Origin: Rhodohalobacter halophilus
Lineage (GTDB): Bacteria; Bacteroidota; Rhodothermia; Balneolales; Balneolaceae
Direction of reading: 5' to 3'
Assembly: GCF_001715195.1 (NCBI RefSeq)
Contig: NZ_MDWE01000057.1
Span: 1-37,986, forward strand
Length of the DNA stretch: 37,986 bases
The position numbers and the translations under genes are program-made. Numbering within the stretch: the stretch's first letter is position 1; every line of letters begins with the position of its first letter. The notes beneath the pieces are model-generated. The model searched no databases and was not told the origin of the DNA. It saw nothing but the letters and a program-made list of their open reading frames with translations. Below are positions 10,201-18,697 of the stretch, one piece after another.

Positions 10201-10258
10201 TCGTCCAAGAACATCATATTTGGCAAAAATACGAAATACTAACTCAGAATTGGCTTAA
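7220..10258 (+). CDS. actB: ActB, molybdopterin-oxidoreductase-like / iron-sulfur subunit of alternative complex III
   Basis: The 1012-aa protein fuses an N-terminal domain related to molybdopterin oxidoreductases (about 65-700) to a C-terminal ferredoxin-like domain (about 770-990). A Tat-type signal (SRRSFLR, 43-49) leads to a lipobox ending at Cys63 (LAGFASC), as in other ActB proteins. The cysteine groups are C781/784/787/791, C836/839/844/848, C868/874/878 and C923/926/955/959. That is 15 cysteines, which fits three [4Fe-4S] clusters and one [3Fe-4S] cluster. ActB homologues are reported to lack the molybdenum cofactor. It lies 50 nt downstream of actA and 32 nt upstream of actC. Confidence 0.96.
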   Translation: MSDQSNQTTFWKSLNELAKNKEYKKYAEREFPENATEMTDQVSRRSFLRVMGASIALAGFASCRKPVQKILPYNKQPEDLVLGEPNFYATSMPFQDTVTGLLVENNEGRPTKLEGNDQHPSSGGRTNIYNQAGILNMYDPDRSRAPRNNGEQVSASDFVTFASEHFADRNRRILFISEANSSPTYNRLKENALQTFSNAEWVTYEPFNEDNALEGTNMAFGRRLRTVNHYDKADVVVALNDDFMSPYGHKNSVENAFKLTGRRKVTSTEDSMSRIYCVENSFTSTGSYADHRLRLKTSEIEPFTYALAAKLSESLSGLSAFSNVSNVFTNHDWVNRLADELISNGGSSVVSIGFDHSAAAHAAVAAMNRVLGNAGETVTYHEVPFSDDRHQTEAFIEAVRNLNSGAYDTVVLVGTNPVFTAPADLNFSDALSNAGTTIHLSDYVDETSKACNWHVNRAHFLEAWGDGYSYTGYRSVIQPQIQPLFDGFSEVEFLNTLLTGEASNGYDLVQDTWRNYFTSDFNRQWETVLHDGIDKTTSGFDAVNVSLQSGFASNIRPHLSASPIDGIEINIKPDATLFDGRFANNGWLQELPEPMTKITWDNVALMSPTTAESLGLPPEQSFKSNDVPTVRISAGGNTIEIAAWVLPGHADDSITLTVGYGRQNVGRVADGVGVDTYPLRTSEAMYYQSAQVERTGSMYEIACVQDHNNIEGRDMVREATLEEYRENPDFASFESIHGFAVPGMKEAKEKGDDRGPVSLFNEQYGPDHQPQWGMAIDLNACFGCGVCTIACQAENNIPVIGKREVGRRRIMHWIRTDRYFEGDRDNPKVYHQPVPCMHCELAPCEQVCPVAATTHSEDGMNQMTYNRCIGTRYCANNCPFKVRRFNFFNYTKEYLTTGDDPEIIQMAMNPDVTVRFRGVIEKCSYCVQRVNKAKIQSKIDTGSKKPADGSVQTACQQACPANAITFGDLTDQNSVVSQHKQNERNYVMLEEMNVRPRTSYLAKIRNTNSELA

Positions 10259-10290
10259 TAACCAGGATATTTAATCGCAACTGATTTAAC

Positions 10291-11727
10291 ATGAGTAAAA
10301 CGTACGAATACGTTCCTGAACCCGCTCTTGTAAAGGGGAATCACGATTTTAAGAGTCTTACAGCGCTGATTACCGATATCAATATGCGTCCCACGCCTAA
10401 AGGGTGGTACATTGCATTTGGTATCTCCAATATTCTGCTGTTTGTACTTCTGTTCTCCATTGGATACCTCATTTGGGAAGGAACCGGAATTTGGGGATTG
10501 AACGCCCCCGCAGGATGGGGATGGGCTATTATTAACTTTGTATGGTGGGTTGGTATCGGTCACGCCGGAACCCTTATCTCCGCTATTCTTTTTCTTTTTA
10601 GGCAAGACTGGAGAACAGCCATTAACCGTTTTGCGGAGGCTATGACCATTTTTGCCGTAATGTGTGCGGGTATATTCCCGGCCATTCACGTGGGTCGTAT
10701 CTGGGTAATTTACTGGGTGTTCCCACTGCCAAATCAGATGGCAATGTGGCCCAACTTCAACTCTCCACTGCTTTGGGACGTATTTGCAGTTTCAACTTAC
10801 TTTACCGTTTCTCTTCTCTTTTGGTACGTTGGATTAGTACCTGATTTAGCTACGCTTAGAGATCGAGTAAAGAGCAAATTTGCCAAAATTGCCTACGGAA
10901 CCTTTGCACTTGGCTGGAGAGGAAGTAACCGACACTGGTGGAATTACGAGAAATCGTACATGATTCTTGCCGGTTTAGCTACACCTCTGGTACTTTCCGT
11001 ACACACCATTGTATCTTTTGACTTTGCCGTTTCACTGATTCCCGGATGGCACACAACCATTTTCCCTCCATACTTTGTTGCCGGTGCGGTATTCTCCGGT
11101 TTTGCAATGGTATTAACACTGATGATTATCGTTCGTAAAATCTATGGTCTGGAAGAGATTATGACCATCGATCACATCGAAAAAATGAACATCATTATTA
11201 TGGTTACCGGCTCCATGGTTGGTTTTGCCTACCTGATGGAGTTTTTCATCGCATGGTATGGCGGTGTTGAGTATGAGAAAGCCATTTTTATTCTCAGGGC
11301 AACAGGACCGTATGCCTGGGCCTACTGGATTATGATTGCCTGTAATGTGATCTCACCACAGGTATTTTGGTCTAAGAAATTACGAAGAAATGTAGCATTT
11401 ACATTTTTCATATCCATTGTAGTTAACATCGGAATGTGGTTTGAACGATTCGTAATTGCGGTTACATCGCTTTCAACCGACTTCCTTCCATCCTCGTGGG
11501 GATACTACTCTCCAACATTCTGGGATGTAATCACATACGTTGGAACATTTGGGTTATTCTTCACATTCTTCCTTCTCTTCCTCCGCTTCCTGCCAATGGT
11601 TGCAGTTGCCGAGTTGAAGGCAGTAATTCCACAAGCTGACCCACACAACTACGATGAAAACGGTGAGTTTAATCCACCAAAAGTTGAAATTCCTGAACCT
11701 GTAAAAGATTCTGCACAAAAAGGATAA
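10291..11727 (+). CDS. actC: ActC, NrfD-like quinol-binding membrane subunit of alternative complex III
   Basis: The 478-aa polytopic protein has about ten TM helices and belongs to the NrfD/PsrC family. The TM segments begin at about residue 38 ([17 protein letters not shown]). Conserved polar and His residues in the first helices ([26 protein letters not shown]) fit the quinol site known for ActC. It carries a hydrophilic C-terminal tail of about 40 aa. Its stop is 4 nt before actD. ActC and ActF are related, and ActC is the larger. Confidence 0.95.
   Translation: MSKTYEYVPEPALVKGNHDFKSLTALITDINMRPTPKGWYIAFGISNILLFVLLFSIGYLIWEGTGIWGLNAPAGWGWAIINFVWWVGIGHAGTLISAILFLFRQDWRTAINRFAEAMTIFAVMCAGIFPAIHVGRIWVIYWVFPLPNQMAMWPNFNSPLLWDVFAVSTYFTVSLLFWYVGLVPDLATLRDRVKSKFAKIAYGTFALGWRGSNRHWWNYEKSYMILAGLATPLVLSVHTIVSFDFAVSLIPGWHTTIFPPYFVAGAVFSGFAMVLTLMIIVRKIYGLEEIMTIDHIEKMNIIIMVTGSMVGFAYLMEFFIAWYGGVEYEKAIFILRATGPYAWAYWIMIACNVISPQVFWSKKLRRNVAFTFFISIVVNIGMWFERFVIAVTSLSTDFLPSSWGYYSPTFWDVITYVGTFGLFFTFFLLFLRFLPMVAVAELKAVIPQADPHNYDENGEFNPPKVEIPEPVKDSAQKG
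11717..11724 (+). promoter_or_regulatory. Shine-Dalgarno-like site for actD inside the end of actC
   Basis: AAAAAGGA overlaps the last codons of actC and lies 7 nt before the actD ATG at 11732. Most starts in this window lack such a site, so it stands out and suggests coupled translation of actC and actD. Confidence 0.5.
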
Positions 11728-11731
11728 CGCG

Positions 11732-12283
11732 ATGAGTAAATCAACGGACGAAAATAACATGTACGGCATACTCGCTGAGTTCAAGAATCCAAAACAACTC
11801 ATCGATGCAGCCAAGAAAATCAACCAGAGTGGTTTTAAAAAGTACGATACATTCAGCCCCTTCCCTATTCACGGGATTGATAAGGCGATGAATCTTCCCA
11901 AATCGAAACTGGGCTGGATCGTTGTATCTCACGGACTTGTAGGTATGATTGGTGCTTTTTCCATGATCTATTTTATGATGGTGGCGGATTATCCACTCAA
12001 TATCAGTGGTAAAACGCTGATGAATATCCCGGCATGGGTACCGGTTATTTTTGAACTGACTGTACTTTTATCGGCATTTGGGGCTGTATTTGGAATGTTT
12101 TTCCTAAACGGACTCCCACGGTTTAATCATCCGCTTTTTACATCCGAGAACTTCAAAAAAGCAACAGATGACGGGTTCTTTGTATGCATTGAGGCAGAAG
12201 ATCCTCAATTTGACACAGACAAAGTTCAAACTCTGCTGAAAGAAGCCGGTGGAACTAATATCGAAGAAATTTACGACAACTAA
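11732..12283 (+). CDS. actD: ActD, DUF3341 membrane subunit of alternative complex III
   Basis: The 183-aa protein matches the DUF3341 pattern. A soluble N-terminal part opens with GILAEFKNPKQLIDAAKKI, two TM helices follow (about 62-86 and 105-130), and a C-terminal soluble part contains DDGFFVCIEAED. In alternative complex III, ActD packs against ActC and ActF on the cytoplasmic side. It sits between actC and actE as in the Rhodothermus operon. A 115-nt spacer with a possible hairpin separates it from actE. Confidence 0.94.
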   Translation: MSKSTDENNMYGILAEFKNPKQLIDAAKKINQSGFKKYDTFSPFPIHGIDKAMNLPKSKLGWIVVSHGLVGMIGAFSMIYFMMVADYPLNISGKTLMNIPAWVPVIFELTVLLSAFGAVFGMFFLNGLPRFNHPLFTSENFKKATDDGFFVCIEAEDPQFDTDKVQTLLKEAGGTNIEEIYDN

Positions 12284-12329
12284 GCCGAAACGGTTTAAAT
12301 AGAAGTTTCAATTTAAATAGCAATTTACA

Positions 12330-12367
12330 GCAGCGCCTCTGCCATACGGCAAGACGTAGCGAGCTGC
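12330..12367 (+). promoter_or_regulatory. Intercistronic stem-loop between actD and actE
   Basis: GCAGC at 12330-12334 pairs with GCTGC at 12363-12367, and an inner TGCC/GGCA helix (12340-12343 with 12348-12351) has a 4-nt loop. No T-run follows, so it is unlikely to be a terminator. It may act as an mRNA stability or processing element that sets the ratio of actABCD to actEF. Confidence 0.35.
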
Positions 12368-12398
12368 ATCTGATTTTAATTTTAATTCGTTCAGCCAG

Positions 12399-13385
12399 AT
12401 GAAATTAAACATAACCAGAATTTGTGCCCTACTGTTGATCTCTGTCATGATGATCTCATGCCGTGGTCAAAAATCTGAAAAACCACCGATTCACCCTCAG
12501 CAGAATATGGACTTTCAGGACAGATTTAATGCCCAGGAAGAAAATAGATTTTTTGCAGATGGACGTTCAATGCGCACTCCCGTGGAGGGAACTGTTGCTC
12601 GCGGACAACTTCGTCATGATACGGTTCTGTTTGAAGGTGTGGATGAAAACGGTGAATTTGTTGATGAGATTCCCTTTGAACTGACAGAATCATTCCTATA
12701 CCGCGGGCAGGACAAATTTGAGGTTTACTGCCAGATGTGTCACGGCGGTACCGGTGATGGACAAGGAATTATTATGACAGGCGGTTACGGTTATGTGCCT
12801 GCACCTACCTTCCATCGGGAAGCCAGTTACAACATGCCGGATGGAGAGATCTATTCAGCAATTGCTAATGGAATTCGAAATATGCCTTCCTACGCTTCTC
12901 AAATAAAAGTTGAGGACCGTTGGGCTATCGTTGCTTATGTGAGAGCTTTGCAACGCAGCCAGAATGTGCAGGAATCAGAAATGGGACGGTATGATGTCGA
13001 TTTAGCCCAGCTGCGTCAAGCAGATGCTGAACGTAGAGCTGCCGAAGAAGAACGGGCTGCACAAAGAGCTGCGGCTGCCGGCGAAGAGGAAGTCTCTGCC
13101 GAAAGAGGTCAACAACTTATTACGGCAAATGCATGTAACGCCTGCCACTCAGTTGATGGAACATCATTGGTTGGACCCACTTTTGAAGGACTTTACGGAG
13201 CAGAACGTAACTTCGCTGATGGATCTTCTACCGTAGCTGATGAAGAGTATATTCGGGAATCGATTGTAGAACCCGGAGCTAAAATTGTGGAAGGATATGA
13301 CAATGTGATGGCTCCTTACGGTTATCTTTCCGACGGTGAAATTCAATCCATTATTGAGTACTTAAAAACACTTTCTGATAATTAA
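12399..13385 (+). CDS. actE: ActE, diheme cytochrome c lipoprotein subunit of alternative complex III
   Basis: The 328-aa lipoprotein has a signal peptide with Cys21 (MMISC) as the likely lipidated residue. The first cytochrome c domain has CQMCH at 111-115 and a probable axial Met162 (IRNMPSYA); this is the normal ActE domain. An Ala/Glu/Arg-rich linker (about 204-237) leads to a second cytochrome c domain with CNACH at 246-250 and probable ligand Met304. ActE of Rhodothermus has a single heme, so the second domain is an addition. It is about half identical to the C-terminal cytochrome c domain of the CoxB protein in this window. This suggests direct electron transfer toward the caa3 oxidase. 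Confidence 0.93.
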   Translation: MKLNITRICALLLISVMMISCRGQKSEKPPIHPQQNMDFQDRFNAQEENRFFADGRSMRTPVEGTVARGQLRHDTVLFEGVDENGEFVDEIPFELTESFLYRGQDKFEVYCQMCHGGTGDGQGIIMTGGYGYVPAPTFHREASYNMPDGEIYSAIANGIRNMPSYASQIKVEDRWAIVAYVRALQRSQNVQESEMGRYDVDLAQLRQADAERRAAEEERAAQRAAAAGEEEVSAERGQQLITANACNACHSVDGTSLVGPTFEGLYGAERNFADGSSTVADEEYIRESIVEPGAKIVEGYDNVMAPYGYLSDGEIQSIIEYLKTLSDN

Positions 13386-13412
13386 CACTGAGCGTTAAAA
13401 AGAAATAAATTC

Positions 13413-14612
13413 ATGGCTTCACACAGTCCAAACATAACTGATTCTGTTCAATTCCCGGCTCAAAAAGATCTGTCGAAGACCTTTTACGGCGTCGGTATCG
13501 TGGGACTCATTGCCAGTGCAGTGGGCTACTTTTTGGATGATTATCAGTTTTTCTTCTCATATCTGACCAGTTTTACTTACTTCACCTCATTTGCCCTGGC
13601 TGCACTGATCCTGGTGATGGTTCATCACATTACCAAATCATCCTGGGGCACCGTTATCAGAAGAATACCTGAGTCATTATTTTCTCGGCTTTGGCTTTGG
13701 GCGTTGTTCTTCATTCCAGTAATTCTTGGAATGAGCAACCTCTTTACTTGGACAAATACAGAATATGTAATGAACGACCCGATTCTGGCCGGTAAAACTG
13801 CCTACCTGAATGAGCCGTTTTTCATAATACGCCAGATCATCTATTTTGCTATTTGGGGATTTTTGGGTTATAAACTGCACAAAACATCCGTAGAGATGGA
13901 TCGCACCAAAAATTGGGGATTAACCGCCCTGCTCCGAAAGTTCAGTGCGCCCGGAATACTTCTTTTTGCACTTACCGTAGCATTTGCAAGTTTTGACTGG
14001 CTGATGTCTCTCGACGCTCACTGGTTTTCAACCATGTTTGGTGTTTACTTTTTTGCAATGAGTTTCCAGGCACTGTTTCCGTTTATTCTTTTAATGGTTT
14101 TTTGGATGCATAAAAACGGAATACTGAAAGATGTGATTGGGAAAGCACATATCTACGATCTAGGAGCCTGGTTCTTCGGTTTTACGGTATTTTATGCATA
14201 CATCGCATTTAGCCAGTTTCTGCTAATTTACTACGCTAACATACCTGAGGAGACACTCTGGTTTTACCACAGACTGGAAGGAAGCTGGGAGTTTATCACC
14301 TTTGCACTGCTTTTTGGACGTTTTGTCATTCCATTTATTCTTCTGCTCAACAGAGAGTCTAAGCACAACCATTTATTGCTTAAGATTACAGCCATTATGG
14401 TTATTGTTATGCACTTTATTGAGATCCACTGGATTGTAATGCCTACACTCCACCACCACGGAATGGCTATCAGTTGGCTTGATATTACCACACTTGTTGG
14501 ATTGGGTGGAATTTTCATGGGTATGTTTTTCCAAACACTGAAGAGTTATAACCTGGTTCCGGTCAACGATCCATATCTTCAGGATTCACTGCACAAAGAG
14601 TATCATCATTAA
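13413..14612 (+). CDS. actF: ActF, NrfD-like membrane subunit of alternative complex III
   Basis: The 399-aa polytopic protein has about ten TM helices and is related to ActC. Typical ActF segments are visible (FASFDWLMSLDAHWFSTMFG, MHFIEIHWIVMPTLHHHG), together with His and Asp residues of the kind proposed to form proton paths. It ends with a short hydrophilic tail. The start codon follows actE by 27 nt. It completes the actABCDEF set needed for a menaquinol:cytochrome c oxidoreductase. Confidence 0.95.
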   Translation: MASHSPNITDSVQFPAQKDLSKTFYGVGIVGLIASAVGYFLDDYQFFFSYLTSFTYFTSFALAALILVMVHHITKSSWGTVIRRIPESLFSRLWLWALFFIPVILGMSNLFTWTNTEYVMNDPILAGKTAYLNEPFFIIRQIIYFAIWGFLGYKLHKTSVEMDRTKNWGLTALLRKFSAPGILLFALTVAFASFDWLMSLDAHWFSTMFGVYFFAMSFQALFPFILLMVFWMHKNGILKDVIGKAHIYDLGAWFFGFTVFYAYIAFSQFLLIYYANIPEETLWFYHRLEGSWEFITFALLFGRFVIPFILLLNRESKHNHLLLKITAIMVIVMHFIEIHWIVMPTLHHHGMAISWLDITTLVGLGGIFMGMFFQTLKSYNLVPVNDPYLQDSLHKEYHH

Positions 14613-14633
14613 TCTATTTAATTGTCTTTTGTT

Positions 14634-15146
14634 ATGAGTAACAGCTCAAAAAAGTTTACAGAAGAAGAAAAAGCAGCCATTGCTTTAAAAGCTGCATCCG
14701 GTGAAGCCGGTAAGATTCAGGAACTTGCACAAGAACACGGTGTTTCTGAAGAAGATATCAGAAACTGGATGCGCGAAACCGGTGTTACAGACGTTAGTGA
14801 TGACGATGAAGACAGTGTGATCATTGATGTAACTGAAGAGTACGGTCGCTCGGTTGAGTTCGGAGCTTCTTATGACTTGCCAAATTACAGACGAATCGTT
14901 TTTTGGAGTGCTTTTGGTACCGGATTAGTTTTATTAATTGTTCTCTCTGTCTTTTATGTTCACAGCTATACAACAACTGTAGTAGCTGATCAATCAGCTC
15001 AGCAAAGCGAATTTTATGATATTCAGCAGATCCAGCAGCGAGATGCTGAAATTTTAAATAATTACGGCGTTGTTGACCCTGAAGAAGGAATTTATAGAAT
15101 CCCAATTGATCAGGCTATCTCAGAGATCATTAATGAAAACAATTAG
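14634..15146 (+). CDS. Small single-TM protein with HTH-like N-terminus, possible ActG-type accessory subunit
   Basis: I chose the ATG at 14634 (170 aa) over the in-frame TTG at 14622. The N-terminal ~55 aa look like a helix-turn-helix fold of the transposase/terminase type (EEEKAAIALKAASG...ELAQEHGVSEEDIRNWM). An acidic stretch (DDDEDSVIIDVTEE), one TM helix (about 87-107) and an outside C-terminal part ending YRIPIDQAISEI follow. The RIPID(R/Q)A motif occurs, from memory, in small proteins near ACIII and oxidase genes. Rhodothermus alternative complex III has a small single-TM subunit, ActG, so this could be its counterpart. The HTH-like part facing the cytoplasm is unusual for a respiratory subunit. 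Function is not established. Confidence 0.7.
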   Translation: MSNSSKKFTEEEKAAIALKAASGEAGKIQELAQEHGVSEEDIRNWMRETGVTDVSDDDEDSVIIDVTEEYGRSVEFGASYDLPNYRRIVFWSAFGTGLVLLIVLSVFYVHSYTTTVVADQSAQQSEFYDIQQIQQRDAEILNNYGVVDPEEGIYRIPIDQAISEIINENN

Positions 15147-15158
15147 CAGTATAATTTT

Positions 15159-16001
15159 ATGAAGAATGCACTGAGAATCGCAGCATGGATTTCAGTGTTT
15201 TTCATTTTTTCCACCATCTCGGTATCTGCTCAGTTAAATCAAGCAAAGCCGCAAATACTCGAAGAAATTGGTGTTGATGAAAAGCTCGGGGATACCATTC
15301 CCCTCGATCTGAAATTTGCCAACTCCGAAGGTGATTCAGTTCGCCTGGGTGATCTGATTGAAGAAGGAAAACCTGTTCTTTTAAATCCGCTTTATTACGA
15401 ATGCCCTACCCTATGTATTCTGGTGTTGGACGCTGTATATAAAGTTGTGGAACAGTTGGCCTGGTCTCCCGGAGACGATTATACGATTATCTCATTTAGC
15501 ATTGACCCGGAGGAAGGCCCAGAAGTTGCGACTCAAAACAAAGCATCCTATTTACGGTCACTCGACAGGCCACGGGCAGATGAAGGGTGGCACTTTCTAA
15601 CAGGTAATGAAGAAGAAATTAAACAGTTAACAGACGCAATCGGGTTTCGATACAAATATGATGAGCAAACCGGTGAATATGTTCACCTTGCCAGTATCAT
15701 GATGTTGAGCCCGGAAGGTGTCATTACCCGTTATCTATACGGTGCTACATTTAAAGAGTTTGATCTTCGGAATGCACTGTATGAAGCAGCCGAAGGTAAT
15801 ATTGGGTCTGCCATGGATAAGGTAATTATGTATTGCTTTACCTACGATCCCTCATCGCAAAGTTATGTACCCGTTGCGATGAACATTATGAAACTCGGTG
15901 GCTTGGCTACCGTGATTATTCTGGGTATATTTCTTGGAATTTTTTGGAGGCGCGAGCGCCGATCTACACAATCCTCAAAATCAATAACTGAAAATGAATA
16001 G
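15159..16001 (+). CDS. SCO1/SenC-family copper chaperone for cytochrome oxidase
   Basis: The protein has a signal peptide, then a thioredoxin-like SCO domain with the copper-binding CPTLC (C82, C86) and His176 (EYVHLASI). It ends with a C-terminal TM anchor (about 246-263) followed by a positively charged tail. SCO proteins deliver copper to, or reduce, the CuA site of oxidase subunit II. The next gene is that subunit and overlaps this one by 8 nt, which fits coupled translation. The C-terminal anchor after a cleavable-looking signal is common for SCO in this group. Confidence 0.93.
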   Translation: MKNALRIAAWISVFFIFSTISVSAQLNQAKPQILEEIGVDEKLGDTIPLDLKFANSEGDSVRLGDLIEEGKPVLLNPLYYECPTLCILVLDAVYKVVEQLAWSPGDDYTIISFSIDPEEGPEVATQNKASYLRSLDRPRADEGWHFLTGNEEEIKQLTDAIGFRYKYDEQTGEYVHLASIMMLSPEGVITRYLYGATFKEFDLRNALYEAAEGNIGSAMDKVIMYCFTYDPSSQSYVPVAMNIMKLGGLATVIILGIFLGIFWRRERRSTQSSKSITENE

Positions 16002-16935
16002 ACTTATTGAATATATGCTTCCACCGGCCAAAAGCACTCTGGCCGGAGAAACAGATGCATTGTTCGCTTTCATCAATATTTCCAGCTTTATATTTATTAT
16101 CGGTATCACTCTTACGATGCTCTATTTTGCCTGGAGATATCGAAGAAAGTCGGACGATGATGTTACACCGGTAATTTCTCACAACAATATTCTCGAGATT
16201 ACCTGGTCTGTTATCCCGCTTATTTTGGTCATCATTGTATTTAGCTGGGGCTATTCTACCTATATGAAAAAGATCTCCCCTCCATCTGATGCATATGAGG
16301 TACGTGTTGTTGGGAAAAGCTGGCTATGGGAATTTCACTACGACAATGGAAATGTAAGTGTTAACGAACTTCATGTTCCTGAAAATCGTCCGGTTAAGCT
16401 GATTATGAGCTCAGATGATGTCATTCACTCATTTTACGTGCCCGATTTTCGAGTAAAAATGGACGTTCTGCCCAACCGATACACTTCTGTATGGTTTGAA
16501 GCAACTGAGCAGGGAGAGTCTACCGTTTACTGTACAGAGTACTGCGGAACAGCTCACTCCAATATGCTTGCCACCGTTCATGTACATTCACAGGAAGATT
16601 TTGAAGATTGGCTGGAAACTTCCGGCGGCTCAGGTGAGGATCTCCCTCCTGTTGAACGCGGAGAGATGCTGGTACAACAAAATGCATGTATGACCTGTCA
16701 TTCCACAGACGGATCCAGACTCACAGGGCCAACCTTCCAGGGAGCATGGGGATCAGATGTTCCGCTTGAAAACGGCGAAACCGTACAATTTGATGAGAAT
16801 TATGTCCGTGAAAGTATTCTGGAACCGAATGCAAAAGTTCACCAAGGATTTCAGCCGGTAATGCCTTCATACGCCGGCACCCTGGACGACAGACAAATTG
16901 ATGCAATTATCGAGTATATAAAAACCCTACAATAG
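15994..16935 (+). CDS. coxB: Cytochrome c oxidase subunit II with fused cytochrome c domain (caa3 type)
   Basis: Two N-terminal TM helices (about 25-47 and 68-88) lead to a cupredoxin domain with a complete CuA site: H145, C180, E182, C184, H188 and M191. A C-terminal cytochrome c domain with CMTCH (232-236) and probable ligand Met290 defines the caa3 type. No signal peptide or lipobox cysteine is visible. The gene overlaps the SCO gene by 8 nt and ends 3 nt before coxA. Its cytochrome c domain is close to the second one of ActE. Confidence 0.96.
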   Translation: MNRLIEYMLPPAKSTLAGETDALFAFINISSFIFIIGITLTMLYFAWRYRRKSDDDVTPVISHNNILEITWSVIPLILVIIVFSWGYSTYMKKISPPSDAYEVRVVGKSWLWEFHYDNGNVSVNELHVPENRPVKLIMSSDDVIHSFYVPDFRVKMDVLPNRYTSVWFEATEQGESTVYCTEYCGTAHSNMLATVHVHSQEDFEDWLETSGGSGEDLPPVERGEMLVQQNACMTCHSTDGSRLTGPTFQGAWGSDVPLENGETVQFDENYVRESILEPNAKVHQGFQPVMPSYAGTLDDRQIDAIIEYIKTLQ

Positions 16936-16938
16936 ATC

Positions 16939-18678
16939 ATGGCTACATCCGAAGCATCCACTACTTATAAAAAAATTCAGGTACGGCGATATAAACCGGA
17001 AGAAAACCCTGAAAAGAATTATCTAAATGAGGAAAAAGGACTCTGGGCGTGGTTAACAACCGTTGACCATAAAAAAATTGGCCTGATGTACCTTGCCTCT
17101 ATTGCTTTTTTCTTTCTGGTTGGCGGTATTTTAGCGCTGATTCTCAGAACTGAGCTATGGACCCCTGCCAGAAGCTTCCTTGATGCTGACCTTTACAATC
17201 AGGTCTTTACCCTGCATGGGGCAATAATGGTATTCTTCTTCCTTGTGCCATCCGTGCCAACGGTACTGGGTAACTTTGTATTGCCGCTTCAGCTTGGAGC
17301 CAAGGATGTAGCGTTCCCCCGACTGAACCTTGCAAGTTTTTATATCTATCTGATCGGTGCCCTTTTTACACTTACCGCTATTTTAACAGGAGGTGTGGAT
17401 ACAGGGTGGACCTTCTACACTCCATACAGTGCAACTACCGGCGGAAATGTGATTATGATGACTCTCGGGGTCTTTATACTCGGGTTCTCATCCATTTTAA
17501 CGGGTGTAAACTTCATTGTAACGATTCATAAGCTTAGATCCCCCGGAATGACCTGGGCAAAGCTCCCGCTAAACCTGTGGGCACTCTACGCCACATCCAT
17601 TATTCAGATACTTGCTACACCGGTGCTCGCCATTACGCTGTTGCTTCTCACCATGGAGCGCGCTTTGGGCATTGGTATTTTTGATCCGGCCCTTGGTGGT
17701 GACCCGGTACTTTACCAGCACTTCTTCTGGTTCTACTCCCACCCTGCCGTTTACATTATGATTGTGCCGGGCTTCGGAATTATCTCAGAGGTTGTATCAA
17801 CCTTTTCAAAAAAGATCATTTTTGGGTACTGGGCGATTGCGCTCTCTTCTCTTGCTATTGCATTTATCGGTTTCCTCGTTTGGGGACACCACATGTTTAC
17901 AGCGGGTCAGTCATCACTGGCAAACCTGGTATTCTCATTCCTAACCTTTATGGTTGGTATTCCAACGGGTATTAAAATATTCAACTGGGTCGCCACGATG
18001 TATAAAGGCTCCATTGATATGAAAACCCCCATGGTCTACGTGATGATCTTCCTGTTTCTCTTTATGATTGGAGGATTTACCGGAATTATGGTAGGTGCAC
18101 TATCCGTAGACATACACCTTCACGATACATACTACGTAGTAGCTCACTTCCACTACGTAATGGTCGGCGGTATGGTTATGGCATTCCTTGGCGGAATTCA
18201 CTACTGGTGGCCAAAAATGTTTGGCAAGATGTACAGCGAGCTTTGGGCTAAAATTGCTGCCGGTATCTTATTTATCGGATTTAACATGACCTTCCTCCCG
18301 CAGTTTATCATGGGATCACAGGGTATGCCACGAAGATATTTCAACTACCTGGAGCAGTTTCAGCCGTTTCACCAGACATCTACGGTTGGAGCCTACCTGA
18401 TGGGTACCGGTTTCCTGATCGTAGCGATTTACCTGACTTACTCTTTGTTCAAAGGTAAAAAAGCCGGACCGAATCCTTGGGGCAGCCGGGCTCTTGAGTG
18501 GCAAACAGCTTCACCGCCGCCACTGCACAACTTTGAACATATTCCGGTCATCATAAATGGACCGTACGATTACCACAAGCCGATGTCCGAGTTTCAGCTT
18601 GGCGTAGCATCAAAGCATAACGGACACCACGCAGAAGAGACAGTGGACGTACCGGAATCAGCTCAAGAAAAAGCATAA
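16939..18678 (+). CDS. coxA: Cytochrome c oxidase subunit I, A2-type heme-copper oxidase
   Basis: The 579-aa protein has all core ligands: H93 and H405 for the low-spin heme, H403 for the high-spin heme, and H268, H317 and H318 for CuB, with Tyr272 in HPAVY available for the His-Tyr cross-link. The motif is FYSHPAVY rather than GHPEVY, so the D-channel glutamate is replaced by the Tyr-Ser pair that defines A2-type oxidases such as Rhodothermus caa3. A K-channel lysine is present in [11 protein letters not shown]. About 12 TM helices are visible, with a long hydrophilic C-terminus. It lies 3 nt after coxB. Confidence 0.97.
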   Translation: MATSEASTTYKKIQVRRYKPEENPEKNYLNEEKGLWAWLTTVDHKKIGLMYLASIAFFFLVGGILALILRTELWTPARSFLDADLYNQVFTLHGAIMVFFFLVPSVPTVLGNFVLPLQLGAKDVAFPRLNLASFYIYLIGALFTLTAILTGGVDTGWTFYTPYSATTGGNVIMMTLGVFILGFSSILTGVNFIVTIHKLRSPGMTWAKLPLNLWALYATSIIQILATPVLAITLLLLTMERALGIGIFDPALGGDPVLYQHFFWFYSHPAVYIMIVPGFGIISEVVSTFSKKIIFGYWAIALSSLAIAFIGFLVWGHHMFTAGQSSLANLVFSFLTFMVGIPTGIKIFNWVATMYKGSIDMKTPMVYVMIFLFLFMIGGFTGIMVGALSVDIHLHDTYYVVAHFHYVMVGGMVMAFLGGIHYWWPKMFGKMYSELWAKIAAGILFIGFNMTFLPQFIMGSQGMPRRYFNYLEQFQPFHQTSTVGAYLMGTGFLIVAIYLTYSLFKGKKAGPNPWGSRALEWQTASPPPLHNFEHIPVIINGPYDYHKPMSEFQLGVASKHNGHHAEETVDVPESAQEKA

Positions 18679-18697
18679 ACCTAACTAACGAAAAATC

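Noticed and set aside
14622-14633. TTG start for the small protein after actF
   Set aside because: The ATG 12 nt downstream is a more natural start and the extra four residues add nothing.
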